Shown: in pieces, positions 25,905-34,101 of the stretch
Layout: each line of letters opens with the position of its first letter
How positions within the stretch are numbered: position 1 is the stretch's first letter
Origin: Amycolatopsis mongoliensis
GTDB lineage: Bacteria > Actinomycetota > Actinomycetes > Mycobacteriales > Pseudonocardiaceae
NCBI RefSeq assembly: GCF_030285665.1
Contig: NZ_CP127295.1
Location: 9,486,001 to 9,550,000 of the forward strand
Direction of reading: 5' to 3'
Length of the DNA stretch: 64,000 nucleotides
The notes under the pieces: model-generated
Database searches by the model: none
What the model was told of the DNA's origin: nothing
The model's input: the letters and a program-made list of their open reading frames with translations, nothing else
Made by a program: the position numbers and the translations under genes

Positions 25905-28015
25905 CGCTGGCCTCCTTCGGCGTCCACGGCAGCGGATTCACCGGCGGCCGTCTCGATGATGATGTGGCCCACCCGGTCGATCGTGGCGCGCTGCCGCGGC
26001 CCGATGACCGTGGTGGAGTCGAACTGCTCGACGATCGCGGGCCCGGTGAGCACGTTGCCCGCCTTGAGCAGGGCGCGGTCGTAGACGGTGGTGGGGAACG
26101 TGGCGGGCTTGCTGCCGTCGGTCCAGAACACGGCTTCGCGGGTGCCCTTGACCGCGGCGGAGGCGTCCTCGCCGCCGCTCTCGATCTCGGCGAGCGGGAC
26201 GTGCCCGACCTTGCCGATCCCGGTGACCCGGACGTTGACCAGGTGCACCGGCTTGTCGTCGAAACGCTGCAGGTAGGTGCGCTCGTGCACCTGATGGAAC
26301 GCCTCCCTCGCGCTCGCGACCCAGGTGTCGTCGATGTCGCCGGCGGGCGCCGGGACGCGCAGCTCGTAGCCCTGGCCGATGTAGCGGCAGTCCAGGCTGC
26401 GCTCGATGACGAAGTCCTCCGGCGCGAGGCCGTCGCCGGTGAGCTGCTCGGTCACCTGCGCTTCGAGCCGCGCGAACGCGTCGCGCACGCTGTCGAGGTC
26501 CGGGGCGGCCAGCGACGTCCACACGGTCGCGGGCTGCTCGACGCGGATGTCGGTGGCCAGCAGGCCCATCGCTGAGGCGATGCCGGGGTGGTGCGGCACG
26601 ATCACGCGCGGGATGTCGAGCTGCTGCGCGATGTGCCACGCGTACAGCGGCCCGGCGCCGCCCTCGGCGACCAGCGAGAAGTCGCGCGGGTCGTAGCCCT
26701 TGCGGACCGAGTGCAGGCTGATCGCCTCGGTCATGGCGTGCGCGAGGATCTGGAAGATGCCGACCGCGGCGTGCTCGACGCTCGTGGCGAGCTTGTTCGC
26801 GATGTGCTCCTCGATCGCCTTCTCCGCCAGCTGCGGCTCCACGCGCATCGAGCCGGACAGGAAGCTGTCGGCCTGCAGCCAACCCAGCACCACCATCGCG
26901 TCGGTGCTGGTGGGCTCGGTGCCGCCGCGGTTGTAGCAGGCCGGGCCGGGAGTGGCGCCGGCACTGCGCGGGCCGACGCGGAACATGCCGCCCTCGTCGA
27001 CGAACGCGACCGAGCCGCCGCCGGCGCCGATCGTGTCGACCTCGGCCATCGGCACCATCGCGTGGTAGTCGCCGATGCGCGTGTCGAGCAGGTGCTTCAT
27101 GCGCAGCTTGCCGTCGGGCGCGACGCCGATGTCGGCCGACGTGCCGCCGACGTCGAGGGTGATCACGCTCGGGTACCCCGACGCCCGGCCGATCGCGCAC
27201 CCGCCGAGCAACCCGGCCACCACACCGCTGGTGAGCAGCAGGACCGGGTTGTCGACGGCGTGCTGGGACGTGATGAGACCGCCGGCCGAGGTCATCAGCC
27301 GGATGTCGCCGCGCACGCCCGCCTCGCGGGTGGTGTTCGCGAGGTTGTCGATGTACCGGGCGACCTTCGGCCCGACGAACGCGTTGAGCGCGGTGGTCGA
27401 GAAGCGCTCGTACTCGCGGTACTGCGGGGCGACCTCGCTGGACAGCGAGATGAACACGCCCGGGTACTCCTGCTCGATGATCCGCTTGACGGCCTGCTCG
27501 TGGGCCGGGTTGCGGTAGGCGTGGAGGAAGCAGACGGCGATGGCCGCGACGCCGTTGTCCTTCAGCACGCGGACCTGCTCGCGCACGGCTTCTTCGTCCA
27601 GCGGGACGAGGACCTCGCCGGCCGCGTTGATCCGCTCCGGCACCACACGGCGGTTGCGGCGGCGAACCAGCTGCCACTTCTGCCACGGCAGGTCCTGGTA
27701 GGACGAATAGTTGTAGGGCCGCTTCTTGCGCGCGATGTGCAGGATGTCGCGGAAGCCCTCGGTGGTGATCAGGCCGACGTCGGCGCCGTTGTGCTCCAGC
27801 ACGATGTTGGTCGCGACGGTCGTTCCGTGCAGGAACTGCCCGAGGTCGGCGACCGAGATCCCGACCTGCTCGGCCAGCTGCCGCACCCCGTCCACAGTGG
27901 CCTGTGACGGGTCGTGCGGGGTGGACGGGACCTTGTGGACGGCGAGATCGCCGTCCTCGTCCCAGTACATGACGTCGGTGAACGTGCCTCCGACGTCGAC
28001 TCCGATGCGTTTCAT
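25901..28015 (-). CDS. Hydantoinase/oxoprolinase-family alpha subunit, ATP-binding (HyuA)
   Basis: 704 residues. The ASKHA-fold ATPase motifs are VDVGGTFTDV at the N-terminus and LDVGGTSADIGV in the middle, with the AGGGS segment following. The C-terminal part contains the CRYIGQGYELRVP segment seen in N-methylhydantoinase and acetone/acetophenone carboxylase alpha subunits. ATG 28015 overlaps the CitE-type lyase stop as ATGA. It forms a complex with HyuB downstream and supplies the ATP-driven half of ring opening. Confidence 0.94.
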   Translation of the reverse strand: MKRIGVDVGGTFTDVMYWDEDGDLAVHKVPSTPHDPSQATVDGVRQLAEQVGISVADLGQFLHGTTVATNIVLEHNGADVGLITTEGFRDILHIARKKRPYNYSSYQDLPWQKWQLVRRRNRRVVPERINAAGEVLVPLDEEAVREQVRVLKDNGVAAIAVCFLHAYRNPAHEQAVKRIIEQEYPGVFISLSSEVAPQYREYERFSTTALNAFVGPKVARYIDNLANTTREAGVRGDIRLMTSAGGLITSQHAVDNPVLLLTSGVVAGLLGGCAIGRASGYPSVITLDVGGTSADIGVAPDGKLRMKHLLDTRIGDYHAMVPMAEVDTIGAGGGSVAFVDEGGMFRVGPRSAGATPGPACYNRGGTEPTSTDAMVVLGWLQADSFLSGSMRVEPQLAEKAIEEHIANKLATSVEHAAVGIFQILAHAMTEAISLHSVRKGYDPRDFSLVAEGGAGPLYAWHIAQQLDIPRVIVPHHPGIASAMGLLATDIRVEQPATVWTSLAAPDLDSVRDAFARLEAQVTEQLTGDGLAPEDFVIERSLDCRYIGQGYELRVPAPAGDIDDTWVASAREAFHQVHERTYLQRFDDKPVHLVNVRVTGIGKVGHVPLAEIESGGEDASAAVKGTREAVFWTDGSKPATFPTTVYDRALLKAGNVLTGPAIVEQFDSTTVIGPRQRATIDRVGHIIIETAAGESAAVDAEGGQR

Positions 28016-28821
28016 CGCCTGGTCCTCTCCGGCCCTGCCAAGTGGGCGACCCGGCGGGCGTGTGCCACGACCGGCGGGTCGATCATCTTCCCGTCCACCA
28101 CGAGGACGGCGTCGGTCGCTTCCTCGGCCGCCTGGACGATCTTCGTTGCCCGTTCGACTTCTTCGTCGGACGGCCGCAGCACTTCGTGCACTGTGGACAC
28201 TTGTGCCGGGTGGATGCACATCCGGCCGAAGAAGCCGAAGCGCCCCAGCTGCTGCGTGTCCGCGCGGAACCGGGGTTCGTCGCGCAGGACGGTGGAAACC
28301 GCGGCGGGAGGCGGCGGGCAGCCCTCCGCCGCGGCGGCCGCGACGACGCGGGCACGCGCCCACGCCAGGGGCGCGCCGTCCACGTCGGGTGGGCAGGTGC
28401 CCAGTTCGACGGCGAGGTCGTACTCGCCAAGCGCCAGGGTCCGCACCCGCGGGTGGGCCGCCAGCTCGCGCGCCGCCCACAGCCCGGCGGCGGTCTCGAT
28501 CAGCGCGACCAGCGGCACCGAGGTCGCGGCGGCGACCCGCTCGACGATCCCGGGCTCCGCCTTCGGGACCACGATCCCGGCGAAGTCCAGCCCGGCCAGC
28601 GCGGCCAGGTCGGCCGGGTCGTGGTTGACCCGCACCCAGGTCCGCGCGGCCGCGTCCGGGTCGCCGTGCAGCGCCGTCGCGACGGCTTTGCGGGCGGTGT
28701 CCTTGCGGTCCGGGGCGACGGCGTCTTCGAGGTCGGCGATCGCGACGTCCGCCGCGGCGACGGCCTTGGCCAGGCGGTCGGTCCGCTCGCCGGGGCAGAA
28801 CAGCCAGCTGCGCGGGATCAC
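28012..28821 (-). CDS. HpcH/HpaI aldolase / citrate lyase beta-type (CitE) acyl-CoA lyase
   Basis: 269-residue CitE-superfamily TIM barrel. It has the opening RSWLFCPGERTDRLAKA, metal ligands in LIETAAGLW (Glu) and LGEYDLAVELG (Asp), and FGRMCIHPAQV. Family members cleave malyl-CoA, citramalyl-CoA or beta-hydroxyacyl-CoA. Following a CoA transferase, an acyl-CoA dehydrogenase and a MaoC hydratase, it is well placed for the final C-C cleavage to a short acyl-CoA plus an oxo acid. GTG 28821 gives a GTGA overlap with the dehydrogenase stop. Confidence 0.9.
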   Translation of the reverse strand: MIPRSWLFCPGERTDRLAKAVAAADVAIADLEDAVAPDRKDTARKAVATALHGDPDAAARTWVRVNHDPADLAALAGLDFAGIVVPKAEPGIVERVAAATSVPLVALIETAAGLWAARELAAHPRVRTLALGEYDLAVELGTCPPDVDGAPLAWARARVVAAAAAEGCPPPPAAVSTVLRDEPRFRADTQQLGRFGFFGRMCIHPAQVSTVHEVLRPSDEEVERATKIVQAAEEATDAVLVVDGKMIDPPVVAHARRVAHLAGPERTRR

Positions 28822-29984
28822 CAGCCGACCTTTCCCTTGCCGGCCACCAGCGACTTGGCGATGACCGTGCGCATGATGTCGCTGGTGCCCTCGCCGATGG
28901 TCATCAGGATCGAGTCGCGGTAGAGCCGTTCGATCTCGAACTCCGCCGAGTAGCCGTAGCCGCCGTGGATGCGCATCGACTCCTGCGCGGCCTGCAGCGC
29001 GATCTCCGAGGAGAACAGCTTCGCCATGCCGGTCTGCAGGTCCGAGCGCTCGCCGCGGTCGAGCGCGGTGGCCGACCAGTACGTCATCAGGCGCGCGGCC
29101 TGCAGCTGCGTCGCGGTCTCGGCGAGCCGGATCTGGATGGCCTGGAAGTCGGCAATGGGCTTGCCGAACGCCTGCCGCTCGCGCGAGTACGCGAGAGCTT
29201 CGTCGTAGGCGCGCTGGGCGATGCCGAGGCTGCGGCCGGCGATGTTGAGCCGGCCGACTTCCAGCGCCGAGAGCACCTGCTGCATGCCGCGGCCCTCGCT
29301 GCCGCCGAGCAGGTTCCCCACCGGGACGCGCACGTCCTCGAACACGACCTCGCAGGACTCGGTGCCCTTGTAGCCGAGCTTCGGGATGTCCTTGGTGACG
29401 CGGAACCCGGGTGTGTTCGCGTCGATCAGCAGGACGCTCATGCCCTTGTGCGCGGGGGTCGTGGTGCGGTCGGTCTTGACCAGCACCGGCAGCGGGTCGG
29501 CGTAGCGGGCGTTGGTGATCCACATCTTCGCGCCGTTGACGACGTACTCGTCGCCGTCGCGGACCGCGGTGGTGCGGATGCCCTGCAGGTCGGTGCCCGC
29601 GTCGGGCTCGGTGAGCGCGATGCCGGTGCGCCGCTTGCCGGTGGCCAGGTCGGGCAGGTACCGCCGCTTCTGCTCGTCGGTGCCGTGCCGGGCGATCATC
29701 CAGCAGGAGAGCGAGTGGCTGCCGAGGATGCCGGCGACGCCCATCCAGCCGCGCGCGATCTCCTCGAACATCAGCGTGAACGAGGTGAAGTCGGCCGCCG
29801 CGCCCCCGTACTCCTCGGGGATCATCAGCCCGAACAGGCCGAGCTGCTTCATCTGCTCGACGATCTCGGTCGGATACCGGCCCGCCTGCTCCCACTCGCG
29901 GGCGACGGGCACGATCTCCTTGTCGACGAAGGTCCGCAGCATCGAGCGGAACTGCTCCTGGTCGTCGGTGAGGCGGAAGTCCAT
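28818..29984 (-). CDS. Acyl-CoA dehydrogenase
   Basis: 388-residue FAD enzyme of the FadE family. FAD/substrate motifs ALTEPDAGTD and KMWITNARYAD, the C-terminal IHGGYGYSAEFEIERLYRD and a catalytic Glu in TIGEGTSDI are present. It introduces an alpha,beta double bond into an acyl-CoA, passing electrons to ETF. The ATG at 29984 shares one base with the CaiB stop (TGATG). Its product would be the substrate of the MaoC hydratase encoded two genes upstream. Confidence 0.95.
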   Translation of the reverse strand: MDFRLTDDQEQFRSMLRTFVDKEIVPVAREWEQAGRYPTEIVEQMKQLGLFGLMIPEEYGGAAADFTSFTLMFEEIARGWMGVAGILGSHSLSCWMIARHGTDEQKRRYLPDLATGKRRTGIALTEPDAGTDLQGIRTTAVRDGDEYVVNGAKMWITNARYADPLPVLVKTDRTTTPAHKGMSVLLIDANTPGFRVTKDIPKLGYKGTESCEVVFEDVRVPVGNLLGGSEGRGMQQVLSALEVGRLNIAGRSLGIAQRAYDEALAYSRERQAFGKPIADFQAIQIRLAETATQLQAARLMTYWSATALDRGERSDLQTGMAKLFSSEIALQAAQESMRIHGGYGYSAEFEIERLYRDSILMTIGEGTSDIMRTVIAKSLVAGKGKVGW

Positions 29985-31192
29985 CAGTGCTCCTCGACGC
30001 CGAACGCGCCCGCGCGCGTGAGCTCGGCGAACTCGTCGGTCCCGGTGCCGAGCAGCTCGGCCAGGAGGGTTTCGGTGTGCTCCCCCATCCGCGGCGCGCG
30101 GACGTGCTCGGTGCGCGGGGTTCCGGCGCGGACCGGGGACGCGACCTGCCGGACGGTCCCGAACCGCGGGTGTTCGGTTTCCACGATCAGGCCGCGGGCG
30201 AGGGTGTGTTCCTCGCGCAGGGCCTGCGGGATGGTGTTGATCGGCGCACACGGCACGCCGGCCTCTTCGAGCAGCGGCAGCCACTCGGCGGTGGTCCGGC
30301 GCGCCAGCTCGGCTTCGATCAGCTTCACGCACTCCGCCGAGTGCTTGTAACGCGACGCGGGCGTGGCGAAGCGTTCTTCGCGAGCCCACTCGGGCGAGCC
30401 CAGCACGCCGACGAACCGCTCCCAGAACTTCTGCTTGGCGCAGCCGATCACGACCCACGAGTCCGCGGTCGGGAAGTTCTGGAACGGCACCAGGCTGGGG
30501 TGCGCGGAGTGGTGCGTGCGCTGCGGCTCGAAGCCCTCGTTGAGGTGCCAGGTCGCCAGGTAGGTGAGCATCCCGATGGCCGTGTCGTACAGGCTGACGT
30601 CGCAGTCCATGCCGACGCCGTCGCGGCGGGCCGCGTGGATGGCCGAGACCATCGACAGCGCCGCCACGATGCCGCCGGAGTAGTCCACCATGGACAAACC
30701 GGACTTCGTGGGCGGGCCGTCGGGCTCGCCGGTCACCGCCATCCAGCCGGCCAGGCCCTGCAGCATGTAGTCGTACCCGGGCTGCTTGCTGCGCGGGCCG
30801 GTCATGCCGTAGCCCGACAGGGAGCAGCAGACGATCTTCGGGTTGAGGTGCTTGAGGTCTTCGTAGCGGATGCGCATCTTCGCCGGCACGTCGCCACGCA
30901 GGTTCGAGTACACCGCGTCGCTCACCTTCACCAGGCGCTCGAACACCGCCCGCCCCCGCGGGTTGCCGAGGTCGAGGACCATCGAGCGCTTGTTGCGGTT
31001 GAACGCCTCGAAGAACAACGAGTCGCCGTCCTCGGCGTACGGCGGGGTGTGCCTGCCGACGTCGCCGCCGAAGCGCGGGTCCTCGATCTTGATGATCTCG
31101 GCGCCGAGGTCGGCCAGGTGGACCGAGCCGAACGGACCGGCGCCGTACTGCTCCAGGGAGAGGATCTTCAGGTCCTGCAACGGGAGGTTCAC
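29984..31192 (-). CDS. Type III CoA transferase (CaiB/BaiF family)
   Basis: 402 residues. It has the N-terminal SLEQYGAGPFGSVHLADLGAEIIKIE opening, NRNKRSMVLDL and a catalytic Asp within SGLSMVDYSGGI. It transfers CoA from a donor (often succinyl- or formyl-CoA) to a carboxylate. GTG 31192 overlaps the MaoC stop as GTGA. It is the CoA-activating step for the acid formed by HyuAB and the amidase; the second operon carries a separate CaiB at 41062. Confidence 0.93.
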   Translation of the reverse strand: MNLPLQDLKILSLEQYGAGPFGSVHLADLGAEIIKIEDPRFGGDVGRHTPPYAEDGDSLFFEAFNRNKRSMVLDLGNPRGRAVFERLVKVSDAVYSNLRGDVPAKMRIRYEDLKHLNPKIVCCSLSGYGMTGPRSKQPGYDYMLQGLAGWMAVTGEPDGPPTKSGLSMVDYSGGIVAALSMVSAIHAARRDGVGMDCDVSLYDTAIGMLTYLATWHLNEGFEPQRTHHSAHPSLVPFQNFPTADSWVVIGCAKQKFWERFVGVLGSPEWAREERFATPASRYKHSAECVKLIEAELARRTTAEWLPLLEEAGVPCAPINTIPQALREEHTLARGLIVETEHPRFGTVRQVASPVRAGTPRTEHVRAPRMGEHTETLLAELLGTGTDEFAELTRAGAFGVEEH

Positions 31193-31722
31193 GCGCGCAC
31201 CTCCCCCAGGGTCAGCGGGCCGGGCTTGGCGGCCGGGAACGAGTCGATGTCGCCGGCCGCCGCCTGCTTGAACACCAGCACGGTCCGGTCGAACGAAAGG
31301 CAGACGTCGCCGCCGGCGTTGAGGCCGCGGGTGTGCACCTCGACCAGGCCGGCGTAGGGCTTGGACTTCGACTCGCGCTTGGCGGTGCAGATGGACTCGC
31401 CGTAGAGCGTGTCGCCGACGAACACCGGGTGGGTGAGCTGGATGTTCGTCATGGCGAGGTTCGCGACGGCCCGCTGGCTGATGTCGGAGACGCTCTGGCC
31501 CAGCAGCATCGCGATGGTGAGCCCGGAGTTCACCAGGATCTTGCCGAACGGCGTCTTCCCCGCGTAGTGCGCGTCGAAGTGCGCCGGGTGGGTGTTCATC
31601 GTCAGCAGCGTGAACCACGTGTTGTCGGTTTCGCTGATCGTGCGTCCCAGCGGGTGCCGGTAAACGTCGCCGACGGTGAATTCCTCGTAGAACCGTCCCA
31701 GCCGGCTCTCGTGCACAGCCAC
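31189..31722 (-). CDS. MaoC-like (hot-dog fold) enoyl-CoA hydratase
   Basis: 177 residues with the hydratase-2 signature: Asp and His in DNTWFTLLTMNTHPAHFD, then GKILVNSGLT. It adds water to an enoyl-CoA. GTG 31722 is preferred because GAGGAG is correctly spaced 6 nt upstream; GTG 31728 directly abuts the ribosome site. First gene of operon 1, transcribed away from the FadR-type regulator at 31853. Similar MaoC/CitE pairs occur in itaconate and mesaconate catabolism, a possible but unproven analogy. Confidence 0.92.
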   Translation of the reverse strand: MAVHESRLGRFYEEFTVGDVYRHPLGRTISETDNTWFTLLTMNTHPAHFDAHYAGKTPFGKILVNSGLTIAMLLGQSVSDISQRAVANLAMTNIQLTHPVFVGDTLYGESICTAKRESKSKPYAGLVEVHTRGLNAGGDVCLSFDRTVLVFKQAAAGDIDSFPAAKPGPLTLGEVRA

Positions 31723-31792
31723 GGCCACCTCCTCGTGCGTTCCGGGCTCGTGCCGAGGAGTATGCGGGGCGAAACCCGCTCGCGCAATATGT

Positions 31793-31803
31793 CAGACGTT
31801 TTT
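31793..31803. promoter_or_regulatory. Candidate FadR-type operator TCAGACGTTTT in the divergent promoter
   Basis: The 11-mer TCAGACGTTTT lies 50 bp upstream of the regulator at 31853 and about 70 bp upstream of the maoC operon. Its core GTCAGAC fits the GTC-N-GAC half-palindrome often seen for FadR-subfamily GntR proteins. An exact inverted copy is found at 32583-32593. Regulation of both directions by the 31853 product is inferred. Confidence 0.5.
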
Positions 31804-31852
31804 AGGTCGTGGATTCCTACCGAAACGGTGGCCCACGCCCTACGCTGGCCGG

Positions 31853-32593
31853 ATGAAGGACGAAACCGCCCCGGGCTTGCGCGTGCGGCGCGTACAGGCC
31901 GCCTACGTGCAGATCGCCACCCAGCTGCGGGAGCAGATCATCGGCGGCGCGCTGCCCACCGGCACGCGGCTGCCGAGCGAGGCCGAGCTGTGCACGCTCT
32001 TCGGCGTCAGCCGCAGCACCGTCCGGGAAGCCTTGCGGCTGCTCACCAGCCAGCAGCTCATCGACACGACCCGCGGGGTCACCGGCGGCAGCTTCGTGGC
32101 CGCGCCCGACGCCGGCACGGTCGCCGAAAACCTCGGTGGCACGCTCGGCCTGCTGGTCAACGCCAACAACCTGAGCGTGGACAACCTGATCGAAGCGCGG
32201 CTCATGATCGAGCCGCCCGCCGCGCGGCTGGCCGCCGAACGCGCCGACGAGGTCGACCTCGAGAGCCTGCGCCGGACCATGGAGCAGACCGCGCAGCTGG
32301 ATCCCGAAAAGGGATTCGTCCTGCACTGGGACTTCCACACCACGCTCGTGTCCATCACCGGCAACCCGCTGCTGCGGCTGATGTGCCAGCCGGTCAACGT
32401 CGTACTGCGCTCCCGGATGCACCGCGACCGGATCGCGGCGTCGCGCTGGGCCGAGATCGACACCCACCACGAGGGGATCTACGCCGCCGTGGCCGCCGGC
32501 GACGGCGAGACGGCCGAGCGGCTCACCCGCGAGCACCTCGTCGCGCTGCGTCCGGTCTACGAGCGCATGAAGACCGGATCGGAAAACGTCTGA
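31853..32593 (+). CDS. FadR-subfamily GntR transcriptional regulator
   Basis: 246 residues. The N-terminal winged HTH has LPSEAELCTLFGVSRSTVREALRLL; the C-terminal FCD domain contains Asp and His metal/ligand residues (EARLMIEPPAARLAAERAD, WDFHTTLVSITGN, THHEGIYAAVAAGD). ATG 31853. It is divergent from operon 1 and followed by the MmgE/PrpD and MFS genes, with matching 11-bp motifs at both ends of the gene. Probably a repressor released by a pathway acyl-CoA or acid (inference). Confidence 0.93.
   Translation: MKDETAPGLRVRRVQAAYVQIATQLREQIIGGALPTGTRLPSEAELCTLFGVSRSTVREALRLLTSQQLIDTTRGVTGGSFVAAPDAGTVAENLGGTLGLLVNANNLSVDNLIEARLMIEPPAARLAAERADEVDLESLRRTMEQTAQLDPEKGFVLHWDFHTTLVSITGNPLLRLMCQPVNVVLRSRMHRDRIAASRWAEIDTHHEGIYAAVAAGDGETAERLTREHLVALRPVYERMKTGSENV
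32583..32593. promoter_or_regulatory. Inverted copy of the FadR-type motif (AAAACGTCTGA) before the MmgE/PrpD gene
   Basis: Exact reverse complement of 31793-31803. It spans the last codons and stop of the regulator gene and lies about 100 bp upstream of the next start, placing the MmgE/PrpD-MFS pair under the same candidate control. Confidence 0.45.
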
Positions 32594-32691
32594 ACTTTTG
32601 CTTGCGTCTCGGCCCCCCACGCTTGCAGACTTACCCCGCGGGACGCTCCGGCGGCCCGTGGGTCATCAACGCCGAGTCCCTTGGAGGAGCC

Positions 32692-34062
32692 GTGTCCCCC
32701 GCTGCCACCGAGCCCGTCGCCCGGACCGTCGGCGAGTTCGCCGCGCGCCTCCGGCTCGGCGACCTGCCGCCCGAAGTCCTCGACCGGGCCCGCCACCTGA
32801 TCCTCGACGCGGTCGGCGTCGCGCTCGCCGCCGGGGAGCACGAGTTCACCCGGCGGGCGCGGCGGGCGCTGGCCCGCTTCGGCGGCGGCGACCAGCCGGT
32901 GCTGGGGCTGCCCGACCGGCTGGCCCCGCGCGAAGCAGCGATCCTCAACGCGGTGCTGGTGCACGGCCTCGACTTCGACGACACGCACAGCGGTTCGATC
33001 ACCCACGTCTCGGCGAGCGCGCTGCCCACCGCGCTCGCCGCGGCGGTGCAGCACGGCCGCTCCACCGAAGACCTGCTGCTGGCCTACATCCTGGGGGTCG
33101 AGATCAGCGCGCGCGTCGGCAAGGTCGCGCGCGGCGGCTTCCACGCGGTCGGCTTTCACCCCACCGGCCTCGCGGGCGCGTTCGGCTCGGCGGTGGCGGC
33201 CGCGAAACTGTCCGGTCTGGACGCCGACGGCATCACTGCGGCCCAGGAGATCGTCGGCTCGATGGCGTCGGGCATCCTCGAATTCCTCGCCGAAGGCGCG
33301 TGGACCAAGCGCCTGCACCCGGGCTGGGCGGCCAACTCGGCGCTGACGGCGGTCGCCTTCGCCGCCGAGGACTGGCCCGGTCCCCCGCGGGTCTACGAAG
33401 GCCGCCACGGCCTGTACGCCACCCACCTGCAGGGCCGCGAGTGGGACGTCACCGAGCTCGTGCGGGACCTCGGCACGCGCTGGGAACTGCTGGACACAGC
33501 CGTGAAGCCGTTCCCCAGCTGCCACTTCACGCACGGCTTCGCCGACGCCGTGCTGGCCCTGCGCGCCGAGGGCGGCTTCGGCGCGGCCGACGTCGCCCGC
33601 ATCCGCTGTTTCATCCACCCGACCCCGGGCGCCGCCGTGAGCGACCCGATCGAGCGCAAGCGCGCGCCGCAGGACGACTACGACGCCAAGTTCAGCCTGC
33701 CGTTCGTCGCCGCCGCGTGCGTCGCACGCGGGCGGCTGACGCTGGCCGAGTTCACCGACGAAGCTCTGGGCGACACGGAAATCCTCGAGCTCGCGCAGCT
33801 CGTCGACATCGGCGACGACCCGGAAAGCCTGTTCCCCCAAGCGTATTCGGCGGCCGTCGAAATCGACCTCCACGACGGACGCACACTCGCCCGCCGCGAA
33901 GCCGTCCACCGCGGCCACGCCGAGCGGCCCCTGTCCCACGAGGACATCCGCGAGAAGTTCACCGGCAACGCGGGACCGCGCGCGGCCGCCGTGCTCCCGC
34001 TGGTGCTTTCCCTGGGCGAGCCCGGTGACGCCCGTGCGTTCGCCGAATCCCTCGCATCCTGA
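32692..34062 (+). CDS. MmgE/PrpD-family dehydratase
   Basis: 456 residues of the MmgE/PrpD family (2-methylcitrate dehydratase, iminodisuccinate epimerase, aconitate-decarboxylase-like). Signature segments are LDAVGVALAAGE, HGLDFDDTHSGSITHVSAS, GFHPTGLAGAFGSAVAAAKL, KRLHPGWAANSALTA and KPFPSCHFTHGFADA. GTG 32692 follows GGAGG with good spacing; upstream in-frame extension is not conserved. The family often acts on small di- and tricarboxylic acids, in keeping with the diacid-type chemistry proposed for operon 1. Confidence 0.9.
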   Translation: MSPAATEPVARTVGEFAARLRLGDLPPEVLDRARHLILDAVGVALAAGEHEFTRRARRALARFGGGDQPVLGLPDRLAPREAAILNAVLVHGLDFDDTHSGSITHVSASALPTALAAAVQHGRSTEDLLLAYILGVEISARVGKVARGGFHAVGFHPTGLAGAFGSAVAAAKLSGLDADGITAAQEIVGSMASGILEFLAEGAWTKRLHPGWAANSALTAVAFAAEDWPGPPRVYEGRHGLYATHLQGREWDVTELVRDLGTRWELLDTAVKPFPSCHFTHGFADAVLALRAEGGFGAADVARIRCFIHPTPGAAVSDPIERKRAPQDDYDAKFSLPFVAAACVARGRLTLAEFTDEALGDTEILELAQLVDIGDDPESLFPQAYSAAVEIDLHDGRTLARREAVHRGHAERPLSHEDIREKFTGNAGPRAAAVLPLVLSLGEPGDARAFAESLAS

Positions 34063-34101
34063 ATTCTTTCTCCCCCTGCGAATTCCCGAGGCGATACCCC
34101 C

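Noticed and set aside
31333..32691. N-terminal extension of the MmgE/PrpD gene back to 31333
   Set aside because: The upstream frame is antisense to maoC and out of frame with the FadR gene; GTG 32692 with GGAGG fits the family start.
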